64,000 nucleotides of DNA from Arion vulgaris (GCA_020796225.1 CM036755.1:46847806-46911805), one strand, 5' to 3'. Positions 51,286 to 61,479 are shown, counted from the first letter of the stretch. Translations and numbers: made by a program. Notes: generated by a model not told the origin, from the sequence alone.

Positions 51286-51384
51286 GAGACTGTGGAATAT
51301 TTAATTAATGACCGCATGGCTAGTGCAGCCGCCGCGAAACTGTTCAGGTTATGATGTTTTCTTTATACCCTCGACAGAAAAAAC

Positions 51385-51475
51385 TCCATGGCCTTACCGA
51401 GGATTGAACCCGGGTCTCCCGCATTGAAGCCGCGCTCTAATCCATTCGACCAGACGCACCACTCTAAGACATTAG
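51385..51475 (-). mobile_element. tRNA-like SINE head, minus orientation
   Basis: The minus strand contains GGTCGAATGGATTAGAGCGC, then GGGTTCAATCC, spaced like A and B boxes. The anticodon-loop position reads TTC but lacks the conserved T33, and the acceptor stem does not pair, so it is not a tRNA gene. Downstream, 51480-51775 holds nothing else recognised. Confidence 0.55.
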
Positions 51476-51772
51476 ACGTTAGTCTAAGCATGAGTTCCCA
51501 AAGAGAGGAACCCTACCCCTACCTCCTCCCGTGGGCGCTGAAGCCTTCCAGGAGGGCGATAGTGGGTTTAGAACCATTTGGGGGATTTTTTTCGTAATTT
51601 TGCTATTGAATAATCATTAAAAATTTGAATTCTGCATTTTAATTCATCTTATGCCCATCTTACACGATCCATTTTTTCATCAATTTTATATTTCCTGCAT
51701 ATAATCATTTGAAAATTGACCATGTATGACAGAAATATATATCAATTTTCTATGTCAAAGTGAAAATAGAGC

Positions 51773-51775
<3 letters not shown>

Positions 51776-51822
<47 letters not shown>
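51776..51822. repeat. TA dinucleotide microsatellite
   Basis: About 46 bp of pure alternating TA. Confidence 0.97.
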
Positions 51823-51824
<2 letters not shown>

Positions 51825-51899
51825 AGGGAGTGGGGCAATGGCAAATTGTTATAATGGGAAGGGGTGGGAGGCGTTACAAAGTTTGTATCGTGCAAAGTG

Positions 51900-52022
51900 A
51901 GCGGAGGGCCAAAAAGATTTGGGAATCTATGTTCACTGAAATACATGCTTTAGAGAAGATCGGAGAAATTATGGACATGTCCGATGTGCGATGAAGATGA
52001 TCCTCAAATGAACATTGAACAA
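51900..52022 (-). repeat. Family R copy
   Basis: gaaatacatgctttagagaa, gatcggagaaattatggaca, tgtccgatgtgcgatgaaga and tgatcctcaaatgaacattg: the reverse of 38445-38520. Confidence 0.68.
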
Positions 52023-52092
52023 TATATGACTCAATATCTAACAGGGTAATTAATTGTTTATTTGATTTCTTGTCTCCCTGTGGAACCAAAAG

Positions 52093-52198
52093 CAAGCAAG
52101 GACGGCATGGCAGTAATTATTGCAACAAGTCTGCTTGCTGGGATTGTCATTATTTGCCTCGCTGCTTACTTGATCTATAAAAAAGTATCTTTTAATTG
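52093..52198 (+). CDS. Receptor tyrosine phosphatase, exon 11: transmembrane helix
   Basis: 106 bases, phase 1 start and phase 2 end, with the donor gtaagg. The chosen acceptor is gaaccaaaag after the tract ttgatttcttgtctccctg; an AG four bases later would break the phase. It encodes SKDGMAVIIATSLLAGIVI, then ICLAAYLIYKKVSFN. The hydrophobic run from AVII to LIY (about 23 residues) followed by KK is a single-pass helix with a positive stop-transfer on the cytoplasmic side. No other membrane helix is found in the gene. The junction codon with exon 12 is TGG. Confidence 0.85.
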
Positions 52199-52209
52199 GT
52201 AAGGATGAC

Positions 52210-52610
52210 ATTTTTCTAATTTAAAACTTTTTGCGTGATCTGATCAGTGGCGGCTCGTGATCATTTTTGTTGGTGGGGCCAAACAGAAATTTTAGGAAAA
52301 TTCATGGTTTCGGTTAGGATATATTTTAATGTATAAAATAATAAATACATGAAACACTTTATTTTTGGTGGGTCCGGCCCCACTGACCCTTAATGACGAG
52401 CCGCCACTGGATCTGATCCTAAAAGCGATTAAACGCTGTGCCAGTTAAGTGCCTACAAGTAGGCCATCACATTCGATTTATGCGACGTTTTTTATTTACT
52501 AGGGTAGCTTACCTAGTTCCCTACATCAGTCACCTCTTACGACATGCCTTGCAAGTCGCAGTATTACTATTCTGTACAACTCTTGCGAGCATCGGAAACA
52601 CACGGGCAGA
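52210..52610 (-). mobile_element. SINE family D, interrupted by a MITE
   Basis: tgcgtgatctgat (left) and cctaaaagcgattaaacgct, gcctacaagtaggccatcac, cctcttacgacatgccttgc and cggaaacacacgggc (right) rejoin when the MITE at 52245-52409 and one GATCTGAT are removed. Confidence 0.8.
52245..52409 (+). mobile_element. hAT-type MITE, copy 5, nested in a SINE
   Basis: 165 bp, CAGTGGCGGCTCGTGATCA to GACGAGCCGCCACTG, with exact 8-bp duplication GATCTGAT at 52237-52244 and 52410-52417. Confidence 0.95.
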
Positions 52611-52759
52611 ATTTCGTTCTGTGTGTCTTAACCTTTCAACTCTCAACGAAACACAGGTCTTCAACAAACTTCTCCCAGTTCTTCCTCTCTCTCTCTATTT
52701 GTACCTTTCATGTTTGTTGAAGATGTTCACTTAATTTGTCTACGGAGTGAAGTAGCCCC

Positions 52760-52970
52760 CACCCCCACCTTTACACCTACACTCTTAGACGTCTCATACG
52801 ACATGCCTGACTGGTAGACTTTGCTGCATATTCTTTCTACCCCTCTCGGGTCGCGGTAGTACACGTGCGGACCGCAACCTTAGCGCCTTTTACGACATGC
52901 CTTGTAGGGAGCAGTGTTACAATTCTTTGCTTCTCTTGCAAGCCCTGGCAACACACAGGCAGGATTCCGT
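52760..52970 (-). mobile_element. SINE family D head fragments
   Basis: cgtctcatacgacatgcctg, ccttttacgacatgccttgt and gccctggcaacacacaggc: two head parts in tandem, degraded. Confidence 0.6.
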
Positions 52971-52984
52971 TTTATTTCCATATA

Positions 52985-53190
52985 AATAAAATAAAATGTC
53001 TGTAGCCACAGGAGGGTGCGTATATTTTCTCAATATGATGCAAGTCTTCGAAATGCCGCCCCTTAATTGTTTTTCTTTTAAATAACCTTCAATTGTTATT
53101 TTGATTTCTCTGCATATGACGCCCTTCTTACTGCGCCGTCTGATGCGGCCGCCTATCTCTATCATAGCACGGCACGGCACTGCTTAGCCT
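52985..53190 (-). repeat. Dispersed repeat L, minus orientation
   Basis: gcaagtcttcgaaatgccgc, ccccttaattgtttttcttt, gtctgatgcggccgcctatc and catagcacggcacggcac: the reverse of 38775-38930. Confidence 0.62.
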
Positions 53191-53204
53191 TTACAGACTT
53201 GAGT

Positions 53205-53560
53205 GTGTTTACAGATAGTCCTGGATGAGAAAGAGAGGTTGACGAATAGCGCAACTTTTCCTCACTTTAATTCAAATACACGACAAGTGGAACAAGAGAT
53301 AAGAAGCAGAAAGTGGCGATGGATAGGACACACTCTGAGGAAATCCCCTAACAGCATCACAGGACATGCACTCCGATGGAACCCCCAGGACAATAAAGGT
53401 AGGGGAAGACCTAGGAACACCTGAAGACGGGAATTGGAGACGGAATGCAAGAACATAGGAAGAGAGTGGAGAGATCTGGAAAGGATGACATTGAATGCAC
53501 GGGCGTGAAAGGCCTTGATTGCGGACCTATGCTTCCCTATAGGCAAAGGGTGAAGAAGAA
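53205..53560 (+). mobile_element. LINE 3' fragment, family G
   Basis: 73 open codons (53203-53424): [60 protein letters not shown], then a stop and RRELETECKNIGREWRDLER. Typical LINE end with a GAAGAAGAAG tail. The next 200 bp (53561-53764) has no recognised content. Confidence 0.82.
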
Positions 53561-53764
53561 GAAGAATTCAAATACAGAACAAGCTACAGTTTCACACAAC
53601 TGTAAATCAAACAAGTCAAAATGAAGAAGAAATTTAAGGCTCTCACCACATGCACGTGGAATGGTCGAACACTACTAGTTTAGTGTATGATGTGCATGAT
53701 ACTTCACATCTGTAGACCTTATTGTGCAGGAGGTAGGATAGTCAATTCTTGTTCTTATGTTATC

Positions 53765-53948
53765 AGTTATCAGTTATATGAGGACTATCATCATAGCACT
53801 CCGGACATATCAATAGGTGCTCCGATCTCCGCCTCAGCAACTCGAGCAGTGTCCAGCAGCTCAACACGCCAGTTCGATGTTGATTAATCAATCTCTTTGC
53901 ATATTTAGTATTTCGTTCTTTTCGGGCTGCACCAATATTGACACCCAT
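53765..53948 (+). repeat. Family R copy leading into the 60-bp array
   Basis: gaggactatcatcatagcac, tccggacatatcaataggtg, ctccgatctccgcctcagca and gttcttttcgggctgcacca. The 60-bp array begins directly after its end. Confidence 0.68.
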
Positions 53949-54437
53949 CTCTCTCAATCTGTTCAGCGAATGGGATTCACAACCCAGAAACTCCTCTGCT
54001 CGGAAAGACTCTCTCAATCTGTTCAGCGAATGGATTCACAACCCAGAAACTCCTCTGCTCGGAAAGACTCTCTCAATCTGTTCAGCGAATGGATTCACAA
54101 CCCAGAAACTCCTCTGCTCGGAAAGACTCTCTCAATCTGTTCAGCGAATGGGATTCACAACCCAGAAACTCCTCTGCTCGGAAAGACTCTCTCAATCTGT
54201 TCAACGAATGGGATTCACAACCCATAAACTCCTCTGCTCGGAAAGACTCTCTCAATCTGTTCAGCGAATGGGATTCACAACCCATAAACTCCTCTGCTCG
54301 GAAAGACTCTCTCAATCTGTTCAGCGAATGGGATTCACAACCCAGAAACTCCTCTGCTCGGAAAGACTCTCTCAATCTGTTCAGCGAATGGGATTCACAA
54401 CCCAGAAACTCCTCTTCTCGGAAAGACTCTCTCAATG
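53949..54437. repeat. 60-bp tandem array, 8 copies
   Basis: Unit tctctcaatctgttcagcga, atgggattcacaacccagaa, actcctctgctcggaaagac; two copies lack one G (59 bp). Open on both strands because the unit is divisible by 3 and stop-poor; not genes. Confidence 0.95.
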
Positions 54438-54611
54438 TGTGAAGAATATCATTATGTGTAAAACATCAAGTGTAGGATTAAGAACTCAACCCTCTTCTGT
54501 CTGTGTCGATAAGCGAACGCTTATGCATTACGCCAATCCGTCCCATCCGTTTATTTATATACTGTTCACATATTCATAAAGTTGTATATATGCACTGTTC
54601 ACATATTCACA

Positions 54612-54885
54612 AAGTTCAACCCGTGTGGTGCCAGGGCTCGCTAGGGAAGCAAAGACGAATAGTACCACTGTGACCTACAAAGCATGTCGTAAGAGGCGAC
54701 TAATGTAGGGGCCTAGGGAAGCTACCTAGTAAATAAAAAACGTCGCAGAAATCGGATGTGCTGGCCGACTTGTGGGCGCATAACTGGCATAACACACAAC
54801 CGATCTTTGACTCAGATTACATATAAATCACAGAGAGTGGTTAACAAGTGGTTGATATGTAACGTTCGAAGAAGAAGAAGCAGAT
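54612..54885 (+). mobile_element. SINE-like retroposon, family D
   Basis: cccgtgtggtgccagggctc, gcatgtcgtaagaggcgact, gtaaataaaaaacgtcgcag, gacttgtgggcgcataactg and a GAAGAAGAAG tail. Full length; duplication of the target not clear. Confidence 0.85.
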
Positions 54886-54971
54886 ATTTACAATGTTCTA
54901 TGTATGCATTGTTCACATATTTCTACTATACTATGTTCATGCCGTTAAGAGATTCACATTGTTAAAGAGAT

Positions 54972-55475
54972 ATCAAACGATAGAACTAGTCACGACAGAG
55001 ATGAAGTGTCTACGCAGAGGAATGGGAGTGTCAAGAAGAGACCGGTTGAGAAATGAAGACATCAAATGATAGAAGAGAACTAGTCACGACAGAGATGAAG
55101 TGTCTACGCAGAATGATGGGAGTGTCAAGAAGAGACCGGTTGAGAAATGAAGACATCAAATGATAGAAGAGAACTAGTCACGACAGAGATGAAGTGTCTA
55201 CGCAGAATGATGGGAGTGTCAAGAAGAGACCGGTTGAGAAATGAAGACATCAAATGATAGAAGAGAACTAGTCACGACAGAGATGAAGTGTCTACGCAGA
55301 ATGATGGGAGTGTCAAGAAGAGACCGGTTGAGAAATGAAGACATCAAATGATAGAAGAGAACTAGTCACGACAGAGATGAAGTGTCTACGCAGAATGATG
55401 GGAGTGTCAAGAAGAGACCGGTTGAGAAATGAAGACATCAAATGATAGAAGAGAACTAGTCACGACAGAGATGAG
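54972..55475. repeat. 94-bp tandem array (about 6 copies) inside LINE family B
   Basis: Unit gatagaagagaactagtcac, gacagagatgaagtgtctac, gcagaatgatgggagtgtca, agaagagaccggttgagaaa, tgaagacatcaaat; starts at 55068, 55162, 55256 and so on. It is the MKCLRRM...RRDRLRNEDI-coding part of the LINE that continues downstream. Confidence 0.94.
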
Positions 55476-55800
55476 GTGTCTACACAAAAGGCTGGTAGTA
55501 TCAAGAAAAGACCAGTTTAGAAATGAAGACATCAGGAAAAAGTGGGTATAACATCAGTACTGAACTTCATTAAGAAACAACAAATTAAATGGTTCGGCAC
55601 ATAAGCAGATTACCAACAGACAGTGCAACTCAAAGACCAATATTGCTCCGATACAATGGATACAGAGCAAAAGGGCGGCCACGCAAAAGGTGGACCTCAG
55701 AGATAACAGAGGCGAGGAAAGATACTATTTATAAAGCGCATACAAGGACTCGTTCTAGAAATACTTTGCTATCCTGACGCTGTGAGGCAAAACTAGGCTT
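55476..55800 (+). mobile_element. LINE 3' fragment, family B
   Basis: FIKKQQIKWFGT-like, SRLPTDSATQRPILLRYNGY, RAKGRPRKRWTSEITEARKD, ending ctatcctgacgctgtgagg. The last 62 codons are open after one frameshift. Confidence 0.85.
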
Positions 55801-55886
55801 AGAGAAAAGGAGAGATTCACATTATTGTAGAAATATTACTATTATAAGTTCCTACTATTCTTCATCTACTTATTGACAAGTTTCAG

Positions 55887-55928
55887 GTCTCCAACACAAG
55901 TCCAGGAGCCAGAAATCAATCCGACAAG
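55887..55928 (+). CDS. Receptor tyrosine phosphatase, exon 12: cytoplasmic linker, 42-base exon
   Basis: 42 bases, phase 2 at both ends, between the acceptor gacaagtttcag and the donor gtatta. With the flanking junction codons TGG and AGG it encodes W-SPTQVQEPEINPT-R, a Pro/Glu-rich juxtamembrane linker between the helix and the phosphatase domain. Because it is a multiple of three and symmetrical in phase, it could be an alternative cassette. Assignment rests on phase and position more than on sequence likeness. Confidence 0.68.
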
Positions 55929-56104
55929 GTATTATTTACAAACTATTAAAAGTAAATTGATCATATTCATTGCTTTCTTGCTTCCTCTGGGGCTCTTACA
56001 AAAAACTCCTTGTTCTCATCTTACTATAAAGTTAAAGCTGCTTTGAATGATGCATGCATGTTTTTGTTATATATATGAATACATGTGTGTATGTATGATA
56101 TTGT

Positions 56105-57480
56105 CTCGTCTCAAATATCTTCTTCTTCTCTTCCACCATTTACTTCTTTATAGAAGTGTTGGGGATGAAACGTAGTGATCTTGTGTGTGCTTGTTGTAAG
56201 GCACTTTGTAAGCTGATATTCATGTTCGTAAGGCTGTTCTTGATGCCGTCGCTCCATCTTTTGCGTGTTCTTCTTCTTGCTTTGTACTCATTATACTTTT
56301 TCTGTGTGGCTCTCTGTGGTAGCCGATACCAAGGCACTCTGATCATGTGTCCGCACCATTTAATCTGTTGTTCTTTTATGAATTACATGACTGGCTTCGC
56401 ATCCAGTCTCCTTCTGATTTCTTCATTTCTAATTCTGTCTCTTATTGTCACACCTGCAGCTCTTCTAAGACATCTCATCTCTGTCGTTATTATTTCCCGC
56501 TCATTAGCTGCTGTTATTGGCCATGTTTGACACTGGTAACATAGTGTTGGCCAGAAAATAGTTCTTATGAGATTTGCTTTAGTTGTTAGCGGTATCTCTT
56601 TATATGACAACAGTGATGTTAACTGTCTCAGTACCCGGTTAGCTTTTGTGCATCGATTGCTGATTTCGCTATCGATACTTCCATCTGCTGTGAAAATTGT
56701 TCCTAAGTATTTGGCCTCACTTGTTTGTTTTATGTCTATGTTCTTCAGTTTTATTGTAAGATTTTCTGGTTATCTACTTATTGACATTGTCTCAGTCTTT
56801 ATTATATTTATTTTCATGTTGTACTCCTCACCCTTGATGTTAACTAAGCTCAAATGGTTCTGGAGAGATTCCTCGTATTCTGCAGTCAGTACTTGGTCAT
56901 CTGCAAATAAAAGTTCTGAAATATTTTCTTCCTCTATTCCTGCTTCTCTACTTATGTTGTCCATGTATGTTATAAACAGCAGTGGGGAGAGCACACATCA
57001 CTGTCTAACTTCTGAGTTTACTTTGAATGTTTTTGGTGTTCCGGCTTTTGTTCTTATGTAACTTTTATTTGAAATGTATAAGCTCTTGCAGACCATGATG
57101 AGAAGTTTGTTGATTTCATATTTTCTTAAACAATCCCATGGTTTGTTTCTATCGACTCTGTCGAAGGCCTTTTCCTGATCTATGAAAGCCACACTACAGG
57201 CTCTTTATGATCTATTGCGCTTTCCGTCAGTTGTCTTAATGTGAATATTGCATCGGTACAGCTTCTATTTCGTCTGAGAGCCATCTGTGCTTCTGAGAGT
57301 TGTTCTTCAATTTTTGGTCTTAGTCTTTTTTCAATTATCTTAGCATACATTTTTCATATGTGACTTAGTAGTGAGATTCCCCTATAGTTATTACATTCCT
57401 TCTTGCTGCCTTTGCTTTTCCAAAACGGTGTGATTATTGCTGTTTGCCAATCTTCTGGTGTTTCTTATTTCGCCTCAAAT
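56105..57480 (-). mobile_element. LINE family C with reverse transcriptase remnant (longest LINE here)
   Basis: About 1.4 kb on the minus strand. In protein order: IDQEKAFDRVDRNKPWDCLR (RT motif AFDRV, 57000-57190), LSPLLFITYMDNISREAGI and ELLFADDQVLTAEYEES (RT catalytic FADD, 56770-56990), KYLGTIFTADGSIDSEIS-like, FWPTLCYQCQTWPITAANER, EIRRRLDAKPVM, and VPWYRLPQRATQKKYNEYKA. A stop plus frameshift at about 56995 separates the AFDRV and FADD parts, so the enzyme is dead. RTE-like clade is probable. The endonuclease is absent. Confidence 0.88.
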
Positions 57481-57627
57481 GTACAAGCACAATAAGCTTA
57501 TAGCACGTGTTTGTGCAAACACTGTTCGATCAAACCTTCAATGATTATTCTGTGTCTAGCTAAAACGAAGCGTTTGTGAAAGACACTTCTCAGTAAAGCC
57601 ATTTTTATTTCTTCATCTGTTTCTTCT

Positions 57628-59086
57628 TCAGCGATCTCTGGTCATGCGCTTATTTTACTGTGGACCACAAACTGAGCAATCAGCTTCAGGTCTGTCATGT
57701 TTCCTTCTTCGTCGTTTTCCGGTCATGCGCTTATTTTACTGTGGACCACAAACTGAGCAATCAGCTTCAGGTCTGTCATGTTTCCTTCTTCGTCGTTTTC
57801 CGGTCATGCGCTTATTTTACTGTGGACCACAAACTGGGCAATCAGCTTCAGGTCTGTCAGGTTTCCTTCTTCAGCGATCTCTGGTCATGCGCTTATTTTA
57901 CTGTGGACCACAAACTGGGCAATCAGTTTCAGGTCTGTCAGGTTTCCTTCTTCAGCGATCTCTGGTCATGCGCTTATTTTACTGCGGACCACAAACTGGG
58001 CAATCAGTTTCAGGTCTGTCAGGTTTCCTTCTTCAGCGATCTCTGGTCATGCGCTTATTTTATTGTGGACCACATACTGGGCAGTTAGCTTCTGGTCTGT
58101 CAGATTTCCTTCTTCAGCGATCTCTGGTCATGCGCTTATTTTACTGTGGATCACATACTGGGCAGTTAGCTTCTGGTCTGTCAGGTTTCCTTCTTCAGCG
58201 ATCTCTGGTCATGCGCTTATTTTACTGTGGACCACATACTGGGCAGTCAGCTTCTGGTCTGTCAGATTTCCTTTTTCGTCGATTTCCGGTCATGCGCTTA
58301 TTTTACTGTGGATCACATACTGGGCAGTCAGCTTCTGGTCTGTCAGGTTTCCTTCTTCAGCGATCTCCGGTCATGCGCTTATTTTACTGTGGACCACATA
58401 CTGGGCAGTTAGCTTCTGGTCTGTCAGATTTCCTTTTTCGTCGATTTCCGGTCATGCGCTTATTTTACTGTGGATCACATACTGGGCAGTCAGCTTCTGG
58501 TCTGTCAGGTTTCCTTCTTCAGCGATCTCTGGTCATGCGCTTATTTTACTGTGGACCACATACTGGGCAGTTAGCTTCTGGTCTGTCAGATTTCCTTCTT
58601 CAGCGATCTCTGGTCATGCGCTTATTTTACTGTGGATCACATACTGGGCAGTCAGCTTCAGGTCTGTCAGGTTTCTTCTTCAGCGATCTCTGGTCATGCG
58701 CTTATTTTACTGTGGACCACATACTGGGCAGTCAGCTTCTGGTCTGTCAGATTTCCTTTTTCGTCGATTTCCGGTCATGCGCTTATTTTACTGTGGACCA
58801 CATACTGGGCAGTCAGCTTCTGGTCTGTCAGGTTTCCTTCTTCAGCGATCTCTGGTCATGCGCTTATTTTACTGTGGATCACATACTGGGCAGTCAGCTT
58901 CTGGTCTGTCAGGTTTCCTTCTTCAGCGATCTCTGGTCATGCGCTTATTTTACTGTGGATCACATACTGGGCAGTCAGCTTCTGGTCTGTCAGATTTCCT
59001 TTTTCGTCGATTTCCGGTCATGCGCTTATTTTACTGTGGACCACATACTGGGCAGTCAGCTTCTGGTCTGTCAGATTTCCACAAAG
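57628..59086. repeat. 81-bp tandem array, about 18 copies, from a jockey LINE end
   Basis: Unit with gatctctggtcatgcgctta, ttttactgtggaccacatac, tgggcagtcagcttctggtc, tgtcaggtttccttcttca. Two subtypes alternate (tcagcgatctctgg and tcgtcgatttccgg). The right end is continuous with a minus-strand jockey end at 59087, whose last residues (NLTDQKLTAQYVVHSKISA and stop) are encoded by the unit. 523- and 437-codon + frames are artefacts of the 81-bp period. Confidence 0.95.
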
Positions 59087-59223
59087 CTTAGTTTTCAGGT
59101 TGACTGTGTGTGGCCACATGTTGTTTCTCAGCTCACACAGGAGAGGACAGTCTTGCAGGACATGCTCCAGTGTCTGTTCCGCCTGCTGACGATGGCAGAG
59201 AGCTGTTCGACTTAATCCTAGTC
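59087..59223 (-). mobile_element. Jockey-type LINE, C-terminal end (right of a nested LINE)
   Basis: The minus frame reads GLSRTALCHRQQAEQTLEHV, LQDCPLLCELRNNMW, the finger-like region after RNase H. It continues upstream in protein order at 59552-59840 once the insertion at 59233-59542 is removed. Confidence 0.83.
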
Positions 59224-59232
59224 TATGTAGGT

Positions 59233-59542
59233 TCAGAAACATGTCTGGTCAACTACTAGTAACAACTGTTATAAGAGAGAGAAGATGGAGATATGTTGGA
59301 CACACCTTGAGAAGAAATGATCAACGAATATCAAAGCAGGCATTGAAGTGGGATGCAAAGGGTTCAAGAAGAGAGGTCGACCTAAGGAGACCCTGAAACG
59401 AACTTGTCTGAGAGAGGCAAGAGGTATCGGTCTTAGTTCCATGGATGAGATTGAGCGAGTTGCCCAGGATAGAGCGGTATGGAGAAGTTACTTGCAGGCC
59501 CTATGTAACGTATAACGGTACGAGAGGAATTATTATTATTAT
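59233..59542 (+). mobile_element. LINE family I 3' end nested in a jockey LINE
   Basis: 310 bp: gtcaactactagtaacaact, gatggagatatgttggacac, gttgcccaggatagagcgg and the tail gaattattattattattat. Flanked by exact TATGTAGGT at 59224-59232 and 59543-59551. A 5'-truncated insertion. Confidence 0.87.
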
Positions 59543-59845
59543 TATGTAGGTGTTTGTTGAGTCTGCAGTGATCGATACGTAGGCGAAATATAATGACCTG
59601 GTCTGTTCTGCTTAGATCTTTGAGGAAGTCTTTTCCATAATCCTATCCAGTGTTTATCTTCCAGTCTACTGCAGACTTTCTCTGTATGGGGATTTTGACC
59701 TCTTGAAAAGACAGGTGTTGGTAAATTTGCTTTTTGGCACTGTCCTCTTTAGCTAAGACATTCTCACTCTCCTTGTGACTGCAATTCCACAGTGAGATTC
59801 AATGTACTGCAAGTGAATTTCTGCCTTTTTTTAAAACTGAGCAAG
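59543..59845 (-). mobile_element. Jockey-type LINE, RNase H region
   Basis: The minus-strand reading includes HLQYIESHCGIAVTRRVRMS-like (RNase H end, LQWIPSHCG type) and SKFTNTCLFKRSKSPY, with stops. It is the upstream part of the element at 59087-59223. Confidence 0.75.
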
Positions 59846-59962
59846 TTTGTTTTTTGAGCTACGTACTGTGCTGTCAGCGGATTTAGCCTCCATGGCTTGA
59901 GTTCTGTTCAGTCATCCTTATTATTCTTTCTGGAAAATAATGAAGACTCTATTTTGTTTATA

Positions 59963-60315
59963 ACTATCTAAGTCAATTCTATTTTTGTTGATCTAAGTCA
60001 ATTCTATTTTTGTTGATCTATCTAAGTCAATTCTATTTTTGTTGATCTATCTAAGTCAATTCTATTTTTGTTGATCTATCTAAGTCAATTCTATTTTTGT
60101 TGATCTATCTAAGTCAATTCTATTTTTGTTGATCTATCTAAGTCAATTCTATTTTTGTTGATCTATCTAAGTCAATTCTATTTTTGTTGATCTATTTAAT
60201 ACAATTCTATTTTTGTTCATCTATTTAAGTCAGTTTTATTTTTGTTGATCTATCTAAGTCAATTCCATTTTTGTTGATCTATTTAATACAATTCTATTTT
60301 TGTTGATCTATTTAA
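59963..60315. repeat. 30-bp T-rich array, about 11 copies, next to the exon 13 acceptor
   Basis: Unit tctaagtcaattctattttt + gttgatctat; later copies diverge (tttaatacaattc, tttaagacag). The last diverged unit runs into ttttatttgtcttcatttat + tcaag, the exon 13 splice acceptor. Confidence 0.92.
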
Positions 60316-60345
60316 GACAGTTTTATTTGTCTTCATTTATTCAAG

Positions 60346-60427
60346 GCCTATCAAAATTCGAGATTTCCAGCAACAGGTCGTGTTACTTCACAAAGACTCG
60401 AATATGCTATTTCAAGAGCAGTTTGAG
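60346..60427 (+). CDS. Receptor tyrosine phosphatase, exon 13: start of the phosphatase region
   Basis: 82 bases, phase 2 start and phase 0 end, with the acceptor catttattcaag and the donor gtattg. With the junction codon AGG it reads R-PIKIRDFQQQVVLLHKDS, then NMLFQEQFE. The pattern PIxIxDFxxxVxxxHxDSxxxFxEEFE is the N-terminal lead of the catalytic domain in R3 receptor phosphatases. It is cytoplasmic. The acceptor lies at the end of a T-rich minisatellite. Confidence 0.88.
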
Positions 60428-60477
60428 GTATTGTAAACGTTATATCCAATAATTTGACAAATTATATTTTCTGTTAT

Positions 60478-60745
60478 TTTTAGTTTAGTTTAGTCGTCGA
60501 ATCATAATCACTACACTTCGAACCAATTAGTCCATAAGTGCTCCGATCTCTTCCTCAGTATGTCTCTCAGCGTGTGGTGAATAACGACACCCGTTCTTTG
60601 TTGGTTTAGTCGTCGGATCATCGTTGATGTCCATCGATACAATTAGTCCATAAGTGTTCCGATCTCCTCCTCAGTATGTCTCTCAGCGTGTAGCGACTAA
60701 CGACATTAGTTCTGTGTTGGTTTACTATGTTCTGTTGTACTATTC
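60478..60745 (+). repeat. Family R, two head-to-tail units of about 120 bp
   Basis: ccaattagtccataagtgct, ccgatctcttcctcagtatg and tctctcagcgtgtggtg, then caattagtccataagtgttc, ctcctcagtatgtctctcag and cgtgtagcgactaacgac, joined by tttagtcgtcg. The closest relatives in the window of the 82-bp satellite ancestor. Confidence 0.75.
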
Positions 60746-60754
60746 CTTAATCAA

Positions 60755-61065
60755 GAAAAACACTGTTTAGAAATAAACACATCAGAAAAAAGTAGGTACA
60801 CCATCAGTACTGAACTTCATCAGGAAACAACAAATTAAATGGTTTAGCCACATAAGCAGATTACCAACAGACAGTGCGCCTCAAAGAGCAATGTTACTCG
60901 ATACAGTGGATACAAAGCAAAAGGCTGTTCACTCAAAAGTTGGACCAGAGAGATAACATGGTCGGCAAAAATACTTTTTATAAAGGACCCACAAAAGCCC
61001 ATTCTAGAATTATGTTCTTATTCTGGCGCTGTGAAGCAAAGTAAGATTAGAGAATAGAAGAAGAA
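60755..61065 (+). mobile_element. LINE 3' fragment, family B
   Basis: gaaaaacactgtttagaaat, catcaggaaacaacaaatta, cataagcagattaccaacag and cttattctggcgctgtgaag. Stops throughout. A CACTTA microsatellite follows to 61140. Confidence 0.78.
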
Positions 61066-61144
61066 TTACTATTCCTAACGCTTACACACTTACACACTTA
61101 CACGCTTATACGCTTACACACTTGCATATTTACACACTTAATAG

Positions 61145-61308
61145 CAGTGGCGGCATGTGCTCATTTTGTTGGTGGGCCAGACAAATATTTTCAGAAAATC
61201 ATGGTTTTGGGTTAGGTTATATTTTAATTTATACAGTAATAAATACACGTTACACTTTAGTTTTGATGGGGCCCGGCCCCAGTGGCCCTTAATGACGAGC
61301 CGCCACTG
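61145..61308 (+). mobile_element. hAT-type MITE, copy 6
   Basis: 164 bp, CAGTGGCGGCATGTGCTCA to GACGAGCCGCCACTG, with exact 8-bp duplication CTTAATAG at 61137-61144 and 61309-61316. Confidence 0.95.
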
Positions 61309-61479
61309 CTTAATAGTTATATTTTCACTCCTATTTGTGTTACTACAAAAGTAACTAATTCTTAACTTAGAATTGTAATTTGGAACATAATTGATCAAAC
61401 AGTATGAAATATGGAAGACATTTTATCTACAGAAATTCTATATATTTCAACATCATTGTCCTATAGGTAATTTAAATCT

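Noticed and set aside
50130..51317. Pro/Ser/Cys-rich frames of 395 and 363 codons
   Set aside because: Products of the 19-bp array; two overlapping frames give the same repeat and neither has a start or splice context.
51385..51475. tRNA-Glu-like gene on the minus strand
   Set aside because: A and B boxes are recognisable but the T before the anticodon is missing and the acceptor arms do not pair; a tRNA-derived repeat is more likely.
57644..59215. Frames of 523 and 437 codons on the + strand
   Set aside because: The 81-bp unit is divisible by 3; the true coding sense of the source sequence is the minus strand (end of a jockey-type LINE).
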